This document shows positions 32,468 to 41,225 of a stretch of DNA of 50,675 nt, one piece after another; the stretch's first letter is position 1, and every line of letters begins with the position of its first letter. Under the pieces are notes generated by a model. The model did no database searches and was not told the DNA's origin. It saw only the letters and a program-made list of their open reading frames with translations. The position numbers and the translations under genes were made by a program. Origin of the DNA: Mycobacterium alsense (lineage in GTDB: Bacteria > Actinomycetota > Actinomycetes > Mycobacteriales > Mycobacteriaceae); assembly GCF_002086635.1 (NCBI RefSeq), contig NZ_MVHD01000044.1, forward strand, positions 1-50,675, in the 5' to 3' direction.

Positions 32468-33268
32468 ATGACGAACATCGTGGTCCTGATCAAGCAGGTC
32501 CCAGACACCTGGTCGGAGCGCAAGCTCACCGACGGCGATTACACGCTGGACCGCGAGGCCGCCGACGCGGTGCTGGACGAGATCAACGAGCGCGCCGTGG
32601 AAGAGGCGCTGCAGATCAGGGAGAAGGAAGCCGCCGACGGCGTCGAGGGGTCGGTGACGGTCCTGACCGCCGGCCCCGAGCGGGCCACCGAGGCGATCCG
32701 CAAGGCGCTGTCCATGGGCGCCGACAAGGCCGTCCACCTCAAGGATGACGGCATGCACGGGTCGGACGTGATCCAGACCGGGTGGGCGCTGGCGCGCGCG
32801 CTGGGCACCATCGAGGGCACCGAGCTGGTCATCGCCGGCAACGAGGCCACCGACGGCGTCGGCGGCGCGGTGCCGGCCGTCATCGCCGAGTACCTGGGCC
32901 TGCCGCAGCTCACCCACCTGCGCAAGCTGTCGGTCGAGGGCGGCAAGGTCACCGGCGAGCGCGAGACCGACGAGGGGGTGTTCACGCTCGAGGCCAGCCT
33001 GCCCGCGGTGGTGAGCGTGACCGAGAAGATCAACGAGCCGCGCTTCCCGTCGTTCAAGGGCATCATGGCCGCCAAGAAGAAAGAGGTCACGGTGCTGAGC
33101 CTGGCCGAGATCGGGGTCGAGGCCGACGAGGTGGGGCTGGCCAACGCGGGGTCGTCCGTGCTGTCGTCGACGCCCAAGCCGCCCAAGACCGCGGGTGAGA
33201 AGGTCACCGACGAAGGCGAGGGCGGCAACCAGGTCGCCCAGTACCTGGTCGCCCAGAAGATCATCTGA
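32468..33268 (+). CDS. etfB: Electron transfer flavoprotein beta subunit
   Basis: Beta subunit (FixA, Rv3029c) of the heterodimer that takes electrons from acyl-CoA dehydrogenases and passes them to the quinone pool. At 266 aa it equals the M. tuberculosis length. Family blocks: IVVLIKQVPDTWSERKL, DEINERAVEEALQI, SMGADKAVHL, NEATDGVGGAVPA and EPRFPSFKGIMAAKKKEV. ATG 32468 follows GAGGAGGA at 12 bp. The frame is open further upstream to 32408, but that adds residues of no family resemblance. The etfA gene follows at 36 bp. Confidence 0.96.
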   Translation: MTNIVVLIKQVPDTWSERKLTDGDYTLDREAADAVLDEINERAVEEALQIREKEAADGVEGSVTVLTAGPERATEAIRKALSMGADKAVHLKDDGMHGSDVIQTGWALARALGTIEGTELVIAGNEATDGVGGAVPAVIAEYLGLPQLTHLRKLSVEGGKVTGERETDEGVFTLEASLPAVVSVTEKINEPRFPSFKGIMAAKKKEVTVLSLAEIGVEADEVGLANAGSSVLSSTPKPPKTAGEKVTDEGEGGNQVAQYLVAQKII

Positions 33269-33304
33269 CGAGAAAACCCGGACACGAGAAGAGCGAAATA
33301 ACCC

Positions 33305-34261
33305 ATGGCTGAAGTTTTGGTGCTCGTCGAGCACGCCGAAGGCGCGTTGAAGAAGGTCACCGCCGAACTGATCACCGCCGCCCGCGCCCTGGGCGAGCCG
33401 TCCGCCGTCGTGGTCGGCGCGCCGGGCACCGCCGCGCCGCTGGTCGACGGGCTGAAGGAGGCCGGCGCCGCCAAGATCTACGTCGCCGAGTCCGACGACG
33501 CCGAGAAGTACCTGATCACACCGGTGGTCGACGTCCTGGCGTCGCTGGCCGAGTCGAACTCGCCCGCGGCCGTGCTGCTGGCCGCCAGCGCCGACGGCAA
33601 GGAGATCGCGGGCCGGCTCGCCGCCCGGATCGGCTCCGGGCTGCTGGTCGATGTGGTCGAGGTCAAGGAGGGCAACAAGGGCGTGCACTCCATCTTCGGT
33701 GGCGCGTTCACCGTCGAGGCGCAGGCCAACGGCGACACCCCGGTGATCACCGTGCGGGCAGGAGCCGTCGACGCGGAGCCGCAGGCCGGCGCCGGCGAGC
33801 AGGTCACCGTCGAGGTGCCCGCCCCCGCCGAGAACGCCACCAAGATCACCGCCCGCGAGCCCGCGGTGGCCGGTGACCGCCCGGAGCTGACCGAGGCCAG
33901 CATCGTGGTCTCCGGTGGTCGCGGCGTCGGCAGCGCCGAGAACTTCTCCGTGGTCGAGGCGCTGGCCGACTCGCTGGGCGCGGCCGTCGGGGCGTCGCGC
34001 GCGGCGGTCGACTCGGGCTACTATCCCGGGCAGTTCCAGGTCGGCCAGACGGGCAAGACCGTCTCGCCGCAGCTGTACATCGCGCTGGGCATCTCCGGGG
34101 CGATCCAGCACCGCGCGGGCATGCAGACCTCGAAGACCATCGTCGCGGTCAACAAGGACGAAGAGGCGCCGATCTTCGAGATCGCCGACTACGGGGTGGT
34201 GGGCGACCTGTTCAAGGTCGCCCCGCAGCTGACCGACGCGATCAAGGCCCGCAAGGGTTAG
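33305..34261 (+). CDS. etfA: Electron transfer flavoprotein alpha subunit
   Basis: Alpha subunit (FixB, Rv3028c), 318 aa, carrying the FAD. The C-terminal FAD-binding region shows VSGGRGVGSAENF, then SRAAVDSGYYPGQFQVGQTG and SPQLYIALGISGAIQHRAGM with NKDEEAPIF, the standard ETF-alpha signature. ATG 33305 starts MAEVLVLVEHAEG. A clear hairpin terminator follows. In M. tuberculosis two more genes (Rv3027c, Rv3026c) follow before the cysteine desulfurase; they are absent here. Confidence 0.97.
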   Translation: MAEVLVLVEHAEGALKKVTAELITAARALGEPSAVVVGAPGTAAPLVDGLKEAGAAKIYVAESDDAEKYLITPVVDVLASLAESNSPAAVLLAASADGKEIAGRLAARIGSGLLVDVVEVKEGNKGVHSIFGGAFTVEAQANGDTPVITVRAGAVDAEPQAGAGEQVTVEVPAPAENATKITAREPAVAGDRPELTEASIVVSGGRGVGSAENFSVVEALADSLGAAVGASRAAVDSGYYPGQFQVGQTGKTVSPQLYIALGISGAIQHRAGMQTSKTIVAVNKDEEAPIFEIADYGVVGDLFKVAPQLTDAIKARKG

Positions 34262-34281
34262 CTTTCGCCAGGCGCCCACGG

Positions 34282-34314
34282 GAAGCCCCTCGGCCATTCG
34301 GCCGGGGGGCTTTC
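34282..34314 (+). terminator. Intrinsic-type terminator after etfBA
   Basis: GAAGCCCCTCGGCC and GGCCGGGGGGCTTTC pair as a long GC-rich stem (one mismatch) around the short loop ATTC, ending in CTTTCTG. It is the strongest hairpin I see in the window. The T-run is short, as is usual in mycobacteria. Confidence 0.8.
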
Positions 34315-34443
34315 TGCGTCACAGGAGCCACGGCGGGCGAGGACGTGCGACAACTTCGGTGCGGCGCGCGCTGATCCGCGGCATGCGGTGGGGCGCGCGG
34401 GGCTTCGGGCCGTTGCGGACCTGCAGGTATCGTGGGGCGGGTC

Positions 34444-35622
34444 ATGGTCTACCTCGATCACGCCGCCACCACGCCGATGCACCCCGCCGCCATCGAGGCG
34501 ATGACGGCCGCGCTCGGCACGGTCGGCAACGCGTCGTCGCTGCACACCAGTGGCCGGGCGGCGCGGCGGCGGGTCGAGGAATCCCGCGAGCTGATCGCCG
34601 ACAAGCTCGGCGCGCGCCCGTCGGAGGTGATCTTCACCGCCGGCGGCACCGAGAGCGACAACCTGGCCGTCAAGGGGATCTACTGGGCCCGCCACGACGC
34701 CGAGCCGCGGCAGAAGCGCATCATCACCAGTGCGGTCGAACACCACGCGGTGCTGGACTCGGTGAACTGGCTCGTCGAACACGAAGGCGCCCAGGTCACC
34801 TGGCTGCCCACCGCCGCCGACGGCTCGGTGTCGGCGGCCGCGCTGCGCGAGGCGCTCACACGCCACGACGACGTCGCGCTGGTCTCGGTGATGTGGGCCA
34901 ACAACGAGGTCGGCACGGTGCTTCCGGTCGCCGAACTGGCCGCGGTCGCAGCCGAATTCGGCGTTCCGATGCACAGCGACGCCGTCCAGGCGGTGGGTCA
35001 GCTGCCGGTGGATTTCGCTGCCAGCGGCCTGTCGGCGATGAGCGTCGCCGCGCACAAGTTCGGCGGTCCGCCCGCGGTGGGGGCGCTGCTGTTGCGCCGC
35101 GACGTCGCCTGCGTGCCGCTGTCGCACGGCGGCGGTCAGGAGCGCGACATCCGTTCGGGCACACCGGATGTCGCCGGCGCCGTCGGGATGGCCGCGGCGG
35201 TGCGCATCGCCGTCGACGGGCTCGAGCCCCACGCCGCGCGGCTGCGGGCGCTGCGCGATCGCCTGGTCGAGGGCGTGCTGGCCGGCATCGACGACGTCAG
35301 CCTCAACGGCGCCCGCGACCCGCTGCGGCTGCCCGGCAACGCGCACTTCACGTTTCGCGGCTGCGAAGGCGACGCGCTGCTGATGCTGTTGGACGCCAAC
35401 GGAATCGAGTGCTCGACGGGATCGGCCTGCACCGCCGGTGTCGCCCAACCGTCGCACGTGCTGACCGCGATGGGCGTCGACGCCGCCAGCGCCCGCGGCT
35501 CGCTGCGACTCTCGTTGGGGCACACCAGCGTCGACGCCGACGTCGACGCGGTGTTGCGGGTGCTGCCCGGAGCCGTGGACCGGGCCCGGCGCGCCGCCCT
35601 GGCCGCCGCGGGGGCGCCGTAA
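34444..35622 (+). CDS. iscS: Cysteine desulfurase, IscS/NifS-like (Rv3025c-like)
   Basis: PLP enzyme that takes sulfur from cysteine, to give alanine and a protein persulfide, for Fe-S clusters and thio-modified tRNA. At 392 aa it shows YLDHAATTPMHPAAIEAM, the PLP lysine K205 in AHKFGGPP, and the catalytic cysteine C329 in STGSACTAG. The next gene, mnmA, starts on the base after its stop, which ties it to 2-thiouridine formation in tRNA. ATG 34444 is used; a GTG 12 bp upstream is in frame. Matches remembered Rv3025c closely. Confidence 0.95.
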   Translation: MVYLDHAATTPMHPAAIEAMTAALGTVGNASSLHTSGRAARRRVEESRELIADKLGARPSEVIFTAGGTESDNLAVKGIYWARHDAEPRQKRIITSAVEHHAVLDSVNWLVEHEGAQVTWLPTAADGSVSAAALREALTRHDDVALVSVMWANNEVGTVLPVAELAAVAAEFGVPMHSDAVQAVGQLPVDFAASGLSAMSVAAHKFGGPPAVGALLLRRDVACVPLSHGGGQERDIRSGTPDVAGAVGMAAAVRIAVDGLEPHAARLRALRDRLVEGVLAGIDDVSLNGARDPLRLPGNAHFTFRGCEGDALLMLLDANGIECSTGSACTAGVAQPSHVLTAMGVDAASARGSLRLSLGHTSVDADVDAVLRVLPGAVDRARRAALAAAGAP

Positions 35623-36699
35623 GTGAAGGTCCTCGCCGCGATGAGTGGCGGCGTCGACTCGTCGGTCGCCGCCGCCCGCATGGTCGACGCCGGGCACGAC
35701 GTGGTCGGGGTGCACCTGGCGCTGTCGACGGCGCCGGGCACTTTGCGTACCGGCTCGCGCGGCTGCTGCTCCAAGGAGGACGCCTCGGACGCCCGCCGGG
35801 TCGCCGATGTGCTCGGCATCCCGTTCTACGTCTGGGATTTCGCGGAGAGATTCGAAGCCGACGTGATCGACGACTTCGTCGATTCGTATGCCCGCGGGGA
35901 GACGCCGAACCCCTGCGTGCGCTGCAATCAGCGGATCAAGTTCTCGGCACTGGCCGCCAAGGCCCTCGCGCTGGGGTTCGACACGGTGGCCACCGGCCAC
36001 TATGCGCGGCTGTCCGGCGGGCGGCTGCGCCGGGCCGTCGACTTGGACAAGGATCAGTCCTACGTGCTGGCCGTGTTGACCGCCGAGCAGCTGCGGCACG
36101 CGGAATTCCCGATCGGCGACACCCCCAAGCCGGCGATCCGTGCCGAGGCGGCCCGCCGCGGCCTGGCCGTCGCCGACAAGCCGGACAGCCACGACATATG
36201 CTTCATCCCGTCCGGGAACACCCGCGCGTTTTTGGGCGAGCGGATCGGGGTGCGCCGCGGCAACGTCGTCACCGCCGACGGCGCCGTGCTGGCCACCCAC
36301 GACGGGGTGCACGGCTTCACCGTCGGGCAGCGCAAGGGGCTGGGCATCGCCGGGCCGGGACCCGACGGCCGCCCGCGGTACGTGACGTCCATCGACGCCG
36401 CCACGGGCACGGTCCGGGTGGGCGAGGCGGCCGACCTGGAGGTGCGCCGGCTGGTCGGGCGGTCGCCGGTGTTCACCGCGGGGACGGCGCCGGCGGGGCC
36501 CGTCGAGTGTGCGGTTCAGGTGCGGGCCCACGGTGAAACGGTCGGCGCGGTGGCCGAATTGGTCGGCGACGAGGTTGTGGTGCGGCTGCGGGCCTCGCTG
36601 CGCGGCGTCGCGCGCGGCCAGACGCTGGTGCTGTACCGCCCCGACCCCGACGGCGACGAGGTGCTGGGCAGCGCCACCATCGCCGGCACGTCGCGCTGA
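35623..36699 (+). CDS. mnmA: tRNA 2-thiouridylase MnmA (TrmU)
   Basis: Adds sulfur to U34 of tRNA for Lys, Glu and Gln, using the persulfide from the cysteine desulfurase upstream. At 358 aa the PP-loop SGGVDSS (8-14) activates uridine with ATP. The catalytic cysteine pair corresponds to C101 (NPCVRCN) and C193 (SHDICFIPSG). GQRKGLGI, GPDGRPRYV and the C-terminal beta-barrel complete the family. GTG 35623 directly follows the iscS stop. Orthologue of Rv3024c. Confidence 0.96.
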   Translation: MKVLAAMSGGVDSSVAAARMVDAGHDVVGVHLALSTAPGTLRTGSRGCCSKEDASDARRVADVLGIPFYVWDFAERFEADVIDDFVDSYARGETPNPCVRCNQRIKFSALAAKALALGFDTVATGHYARLSGGRLRRAVDLDKDQSYVLAVLTAEQLRHAEFPIGDTPKPAIRAEAARRGLAVADKPDSHDICFIPSGNTRAFLGERIGVRRGNVVTADGAVLATHDGVHGFTVGQRKGLGIAGPGPDGRPRYVTSIDAATGTVRVGEAADLEVRRLVGRSPVFTAGTAPAGPVECAVQVRAHGETVGAVAELVGDEVVVRLRASLRGVARGQTLVLYRPDPDGDEVLGSATIAGTSR

Positions 36700-36772
36700 T
36701 CGGCACCGGCGCACCAAGGATTTCAAGAATTCGTTGAGGATCCGCCAAGGGCGTCCGCCGAAGCTTTGGGCC

Positions 36773-37057
36773 ATGAGTAGCAACCACCCCGTCGCGCGGG
36801 CGGTGCCGCCCGCCCAGACCAACGCCCTGATCATCGCGGCGTTCGTGCTGAGCCTGATGGGCATGTACGGCAGCCCGGTGCTCAGCGCCGTCCTCGCCCT
36901 CGTCGGGTGGCGCCAGGCCGCCCGGCGCGGGCAGCAGGGCTTCGGCCTGGCGATCGCCGCCCTGGCGGTCTCGGTGGCCGTCACGGCCCTGCACGTCGCG
37001 ATGTGGATCCGCTGTGGCCGACCCAACTTCGAGCTGCTGACCACGGCGCACTGGTGA
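36773..37057 (+). CDS. Small membrane protein (DUF4190-like)
   Basis: A 94 aa protein: a short polar start, then two hydrophobic helices (ALIIAAFVLSLMGMYGSPVL and the second at GLAIAALAVSVAVTALHVAM) separated by a basic loop GWRQAARRGQQG. The G-x-x-A-R-x-G-Q-x-G-x-G-L-A pattern before the second helix is typical of DUF4190 proteins. Function unknown. It lies 73 bp after mnmA on the same strand and ends 5 bp from the convergent lpqA-like gene. Confidence 0.75.
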   Translation: MSSNHPVARAVPPAQTNALIIAAFVLSLMGMYGSPVLSAVLALVGWRQAARRGQQGFGLAIAALAVSVAVTALHVAMWIRCGRPNFELLTTAHW

Positions 37058-37062
37058 GTCCC

Positions 37063-37707
37063 CTAGCGCGGGAAGTTGGCCACGATGTTGGTCATCACGA
37101 TGTCCGACACCGACTGCGGGAAGCCGCAGAACGTGACCTCCAGCAGGGCCACCGACAGCACCCGGTAGTCGCGCCCGCACCCGCCGGGGCCCAGGTGCAG
37201 CGAGTCGGGCCTGGCGTCCCAGTCGCCGACCAGCAGCTGGCCCTCGGAGCCGCCCGCGCAGGTGCCGACGGCGTTCACCAGGGCGCCGAAGGCGCGCCGC
37301 GCGGTGTCGGCGTCGCGGTAGGCCGCGGCGCCCTCGGAGATCAGCGCGCCGTCGGGCGGGTCCTGGAAGGTGGTCTTGCGGAACTCCTCGACGTCGGGCC
37401 CGAACGTCGCCGTCTCGGCGTAGAGGAACCGGCAGTCGGCCGGCGTGGTGTCGGCGAGGGCGTCGATGTCCACCGGGCGGCTGCCGTCCATCGACGGGAT
37501 GATCGTCAGGTGCTCGCCGGCGCCGGTGATCGCGCGCATCCGCGGCTGGTCCAGCAGGATCGCGTCGACGTTCACGCCCTGGATGCCCCTGGCGGCGGGC
37601 CCGAACGCCGCGACGGCCTCGCCGCCCACCACCCGCGTGCACGCGGCCGTCAGCAGCACCGCACCGCACGCGCACAACAGCAGCGGCTGCCCCGTCCGTC
37701 GCGCCAT
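37063..37707 (-). CDS. lpqA: PknH-sensor-type lipoprotein (LpqA-like)
   Basis: A 214 aa lipoprotein. The signal ends in a lipobox LTAAC (Cys about 23), so the protein should be lipid-anchored outside the cell membrane. The mature part, with GVNVDAILLDQPRMRAITGAG, CRFLYAETATFG, and paired cysteines (CRFLY, VGTCAGG, GPGGCGRDY, VTFCGFP), resembles the PknH extracellular sensor domain family. In M. tuberculosis lpqA (Rv3016) lies next to Rv3015c in the same divergent relation, which supports orthology. Ligand unknown. Confidence 0.8.
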   Translation of the reverse strand: MARRTGQPLLLCACGAVLLTAACTRVVGGEAVAAFGPAARGIQGVNVDAILLDQPRMRAITGAGEHLTIIPSMDGSRPVDIDALADTTPADCRFLYAETATFGPDVEEFRKTTFQDPPDGALISEGAAAYRDADTARRAFGALVNAVGTCAGGSEGQLLVGDWDARPDSLHLGPGGCGRDYRVLSVALLEVTFCGFPQSVSDIVMTNIVANFPR

Positions 37708-37802
37708 GTGCCCCACCGTCTTGCACCCTTCCCGGTTGAACCTACTCGCATCACACACCCCTGGCGACCGGCGGGCGAGGCGACGTCGAATACGGTTGCC
37801 GG

Positions 37803-38828
37803 GTGAGTGTTTTCGCGCATCCCTTCGCGACGGCGAGCGGCGTCGGCTCGTGGCCGGGCGCGGCGCCCCGGGAAGCCGCCGAGGTCGTCGTCGGCGAATT
37901 GGGGGGCGCGCTGGCCCACCTCGTCGAGCTGCCGGCCCGGGGGGTGGGCGCCGACCTGCTCGGGCGGGCCGGCGCACTGCTGGTCGACGTGGCGATCGAC
38001 ACGGTTCCGCGCGGCTACCGCATCGCCGCGCGGCCCGGCGCGGTGACACGTCGGGCCGCCAGCCTCCTCGACGAGGACCTGGACGCGCTGGAGGAGGCCT
38101 GGGAGACCGCGGGGCTGCGCGGCGGCGGGCGCGTGGTCAAGGTGCAGGCCCCGGGCCCGATCACGCTGGCCGCCGGGCTCGAACTGGGCGGCGGCCACCG
38201 GGCCATCACCGACGCGGGCGCCGTGCGCGACCTGGCCGCGTCGCTGGCCGAGGGCGTCGCCGCGCACCGGGCGGCGCTGTCCCGCCGCCTCGATACCCCG
38301 GTCGTCGTGCAGTTCGACGAGCCGACGCTGCCGGCGGCGCTGGGCGGGGGGCTGACCGGGGTGACGGCGCTGACCCCGGTCGCCGCGCTCGACGCGGCGG
38401 TCGCCACTTCGTTGTTCGAGATGTGCACCGAGGCCGTGGGCGCCGACGCGCTGCTGCACTGCTGCGCACCGCAGATTCCGTGGGATTTGCTGCAGCGCAG
38501 TGGGTTTCGTGCCGTCTCGGTGGACGCTGCCGCGCTGCGGGCGTCGGACCTGGATGGCATCGCGGCGTTCGTGGAATCGGGTCGCACGGTCATGCTCGGC
38601 GTGGTCGGCGTGGACGGTCCGGCGCGGCGGCCTTCGGTCGAAGAGGTGGCCGCGGCGGTGGTCGCCGTGACCGACCGGCTCGGCTTCGGGCGCGCGGCGC
38701 TGCGCGAGCGCATCGGGGTCACCCCGCGGTGCGGGCTGGCGTCGGCGACGCCCGAGTGGGCCCGCGCCGCGATCGGGCTGGCCCGCAAGGCCGCCGAGGC
38801 GTTCGCGGAGGATCCGGACGCCATCTAG
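37803..38828 (+). CDS. Cobalamin-independent methionine synthase-like protein (Rv3015c-like)
   Basis: A 341 aa protein corresponding to the C-terminal, catalytic TIM barrel of MetE. It starts at GTG 37803 with FAHPFATASGVGSWPG. KVQAPGPITLAAG and QFDEPTLPAAL match the substrate-binding strands; ADALLHCCAP carries the His-x-Cys zinc ligands. M. tuberculosis has a full MetE elsewhere, so this half-size enzyme may use another methyl donor or acceptor. It is divergent from lpqA (95 bp), and ligA follows after a gap with a tandem repeat. Confidence 0.88.
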   Translation: MSVFAHPFATASGVGSWPGAAPREAAEVVVGELGGALAHLVELPARGVGADLLGRAGALLVDVAIDTVPRGYRIAARPGAVTRRAASLLDEDLDALEEAWETAGLRGGGRVVKVQAPGPITLAAGLELGGGHRAITDAGAVRDLAASLAEGVAAHRAALSRRLDTPVVVQFDEPTLPAALGGGLTGVTALTPVAALDAAVATSLFEMCTEAVGADALLHCCAPQIPWDLLQRSGFRAVSVDAAALRASDLDGIAAFVESGRTVMLGVVGVDGPARRPSVEEVAAAVVAVTDRLGFGRAALRERIGVTPRCGLASATPEWARAAIGLARKAAEAFAEDPDAI

Positions 38829-39144
38829 GCGGTGATCGGCGGCGCCACATGCGCCACACCAGCCCCGGCTCGGGGAGCATGTGGTCTTTTGCCCGCCTCA
38901 CAGCGACAACTGGGGGTGAGCGGGCGAGCGGGCGAGCGGGCGAGAGCGGGCGAGAGCGGGCGAGCGGGCGAGCGGGCGAGCGCGTGAGCGCGTGAGCGCG
39001 TGAGCGCCTGAGCGTCACCCCGACACGTAAACCTACGCACGCGACACGCCGGGCCGGGTGTGCGTGGCTGCAGTCTCGGGACGTCCCCGGTGTGGCCGCC
39101 GCGTCGCGATCGGGCCCGTCGGCGGCCTTCGATAGCCTGCGGAG
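38829..39144. other. 316 bp gap before ligA, mostly a tandem repeat
   Basis: No gene seen. About 90 bp of ordinary sequence is followed by the octamer repeat at 38918-39017. About 125 bp then precede the ligA GTG and should hold its promoter; GGAG stands directly before the GTG at 39145. Confidence 0.7.
38918..39017. repeat. GC-rich tandem octamer repeat (VNTR-like)
   Basis: Twelve head-to-tail units over 100 bp: three GAGCGGGC, two decamers GAGAGCGGGC, two GAGCGGGC, three GAGCGCGT, then GAGCGCCT and GAGCGTCA. The change of variant from left to right and the 2 bp insertion in two units suggest growth by replication slippage. It is non-coding. Copy number may vary between strains. Confidence 0.93.
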
Positions 39145-41220
39145 GTGAGTTCACCAGACGCCGACCCCGTCGCGCCCGAGGTCCGGCGGCAATGGCGGGA
39201 ACTGGCCGACGAGGTCCGCGAACACCAGTTCCGCTACTACGTGCGCGACGCGCCGATCATCTCCGACGCCGAGTTCGACCAGCTGCTGCGGCGGCTCGAA
39301 GCGCTCGAGGAGCAGCATCCCGAGCTGCGCACGCCCGATTCGCCCACCCAACTCGTCGGCGGGGCCGGCTTCGCCACCGATTTCGCCGAAGCCGAGCACC
39401 TGGAGCGGATGCTGTCGCTCGACAACGTGTTCAGCGCCGAGGAATTCGAGCTGTGGGCCGCGCGCGTGCGCGCCGAGGTCGGTGACCAGGTGCCGTACCT
39501 GTGTGAGCTCAAGATCGACGGCGTCGCGCTGTCGCTGGTGTATCGCGGCGGGCGGCTGGTGCGGGCCGCGACCCGCGGCGACGGGCGCACCGGCGAGGAC
39601 GTCACGCTCAACGCCCGCACCATCGACAACGTGCCCGAGCGGCTCACGGCCGGCGGCGACCACCCCATCCCGGACGTCCTCGAGGTGCGAGGTGAGGTGT
39701 TCTTCCGGCTCGCCGACTTCGAGGCGCTCAACGCCGCCCTGGTCGAGGACGGCAAGACACCCTTCGCCAACCCCCGCAACAGCGCGGCGGGATCGCTGCG
39801 GCAGAAGGACCCCGCGGTCACCGCCCGCCGCAAGCTGCGCATGATCTGCCACGGGGTGGGGCACACCGAGGGCTTCCGGCCGGCCACCCTGCACGACGCC
39901 TACCTGGCGCTGGGCGCGTGGGGCCTGCCCGTCTCCGAGCACACCACCCGGGTGGACGACGTGGCCGGCGCGCTCGAGCGCATCACGTATTGGGGCGAGC
40001 ATCGCCACGACGTGGATCACGAAATCGACGGCGTGGTGGTCAAAGTCGACGATGTCGGGCTGCAGCGCCGGCTGGGGTCGACCTCCCGGGCGCCGCGCTG
40101 GGCGATCGCCTACAAGTACCCGCCGCAGGAGGTGCAGACCAAGCTCCTGGACATCCGCGTCAACGTCGGCCGCACCGGGCGGGTGACGCCGTTCGCGTTC
40201 ATGACACCGGTCAAGGTGGCCGGGTCGACGGTGGGGCTGGCCACGCTGCACAACGCCGCCGAGGTCAAGCGCAAGGGCGTGCTGATCGGCGACACCGTGG
40301 TGATCCGCAAGGCCGGCGACGTCATACCCGAGGTGCTCGGCCCGATCGTCGACCTGCGCGACGGCTCGGAACGCGAATTCATCATGCCCACAACGTGTCC
40401 CGAATGCGGGACCACGCTCGCGCCCGCCAAGGAGGGCGACGCCGACATCCGCTGTCCGAACGCCCGGGCGTGCCCGGCGCAGCTGCGGGAGCGGGTGTTT
40501 CACGTGGCCGGCCGTGGCGCGCTGGACATCGAGGGGCTGGGATATGAGGCCGCCATCGCGCTGCTGCAGGCGGGCGTCATCGCCGACGAGGGCGACCTGT
40601 TCTCGCTGACCGAGGACGACCTGTTGCGCACCGAGCTGTTCACCACCAAGAGCGGCGCGCTGTCGGCCAACGGCAAGCGGCTGCTGGCCAATCTCGGTGC
40701 GGCCAAAGCCAAACCGCTGTGGCGGGTGCTGGTGGCGTTGTCGATCCGGCACGTCGGGCCGACCGCCGCCCGCGCGCTGGCCACCGAATTCGGCGACCTG
40801 CGCGCGATCGAGGAGGCGTCCACCGAGCAGCTGGCCGCGGTCGAGGGCGTCGGCCCGACCATCGCCGCCGCGGTCACCGAGTGGTTCACCGTCGACTGGC
40901 ACCGCGCGATCGTCGACAAATGGCGCGCCGCCGGGGTGCGCATGGCCGACGAACGCGACGCCAGCGTGCCGCGCACGCTGGAGGGCCTGACGATCGTGGT
41001 CACCGGCTCGCTGACCGGGTTTTCGCGCGACGACGCCAAGGAGGCGATCCTGGCGCGCGGCGGCAAGGCGGCGGGCTCGGTGTCGAAGAAGACCGACTAC
41101 GTCGTCGCCGGCGACGCGCCCGGCTCCAAGTACGACAAGGCGGTCGAGCTGGGGGTTCGGATCCTCGACGAGGACGGGTTCCGAAAGTTGTTGGCCGAAG
41201 GACCCGTCGCCGAGGAGTGA
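39145..41220 (+). CDS. ligA: NAD-dependent DNA ligase A
   Basis: Seals nicks during replication and repair using NAD+. At 691 aa (M. tuberculosis Rv3014c is also 691): domain Ia with YYVRDAPIISDAEFDQL, the adenylation motif ELKIDGVALS with K123, the OB domain (VNVGRTGRVTPFA), the zinc finger CPECGTTL...CPNARACP, HhH repeats, and a C-terminal BRCT domain (LEGLTIVVTGSLTGFSRDDA). GTG 39145 is supported by length and GGAG just upstream. Confidence 0.97.
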   Translation: MSSPDADPVAPEVRRQWRELADEVREHQFRYYVRDAPIISDAEFDQLLRRLEALEEQHPELRTPDSPTQLVGGAGFATDFAEAEHLERMLSLDNVFSAEEFELWAARVRAEVGDQVPYLCELKIDGVALSLVYRGGRLVRAATRGDGRTGEDVTLNARTIDNVPERLTAGGDHPIPDVLEVRGEVFFRLADFEALNAALVEDGKTPFANPRNSAAGSLRQKDPAVTARRKLRMICHGVGHTEGFRPATLHDAYLALGAWGLPVSEHTTRVDDVAGALERITYWGEHRHDVDHEIDGVVVKVDDVGLQRRLGSTSRAPRWAIAYKYPPQEVQTKLLDIRVNVGRTGRVTPFAFMTPVKVAGSTVGLATLHNAAEVKRKGVLIGDTVVIRKAGDVIPEVLGPIVDLRDGSEREFIMPTTCPECGTTLAPAKEGDADIRCPNARACPAQLRERVFHVAGRGALDIEGLGYEAAIALLQAGVIADEGDLFSLTEDDLLRTELFTTKSGALSANGKRLLANLGAAKAKPLWRVLVALSIRHVGPTAARALATEFGDLRAIEEASTEQLAAVEGVGPTIAAAVTEWFTVDWHRAIVDKWRAAGVRMADERDASVPRTLEGLTIVVTGSLTGFSRDDAKEAILARGGKAAGSVSKKTDYVVAGDAPGSKYDKAVELGVRILDEDGFRKLLAEGPVAEE

Positions 41221-41225
41221 GCGCG

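Noticed and set aside
29780..34297. A minus-strand open frame of about 1500 codons over the MGLP and etfBA genes
   Set aside because: Only the part up to 31375 is a real gene (GH57). The rest lies opposite or out of frame with Rv3030-like and etfBA and arises from high GC.
34258..37044. 928-codon minus-strand frame over iscS-mnmA
   Set aside because: Low-complexity translation, no family motif, opposite two well-supported genes.
38918..39017. CRISPR array or direct-repeat element
   Set aside because: Units are 8-10 bp in head-to-tail order with no spacers; this is a tandem repeat.
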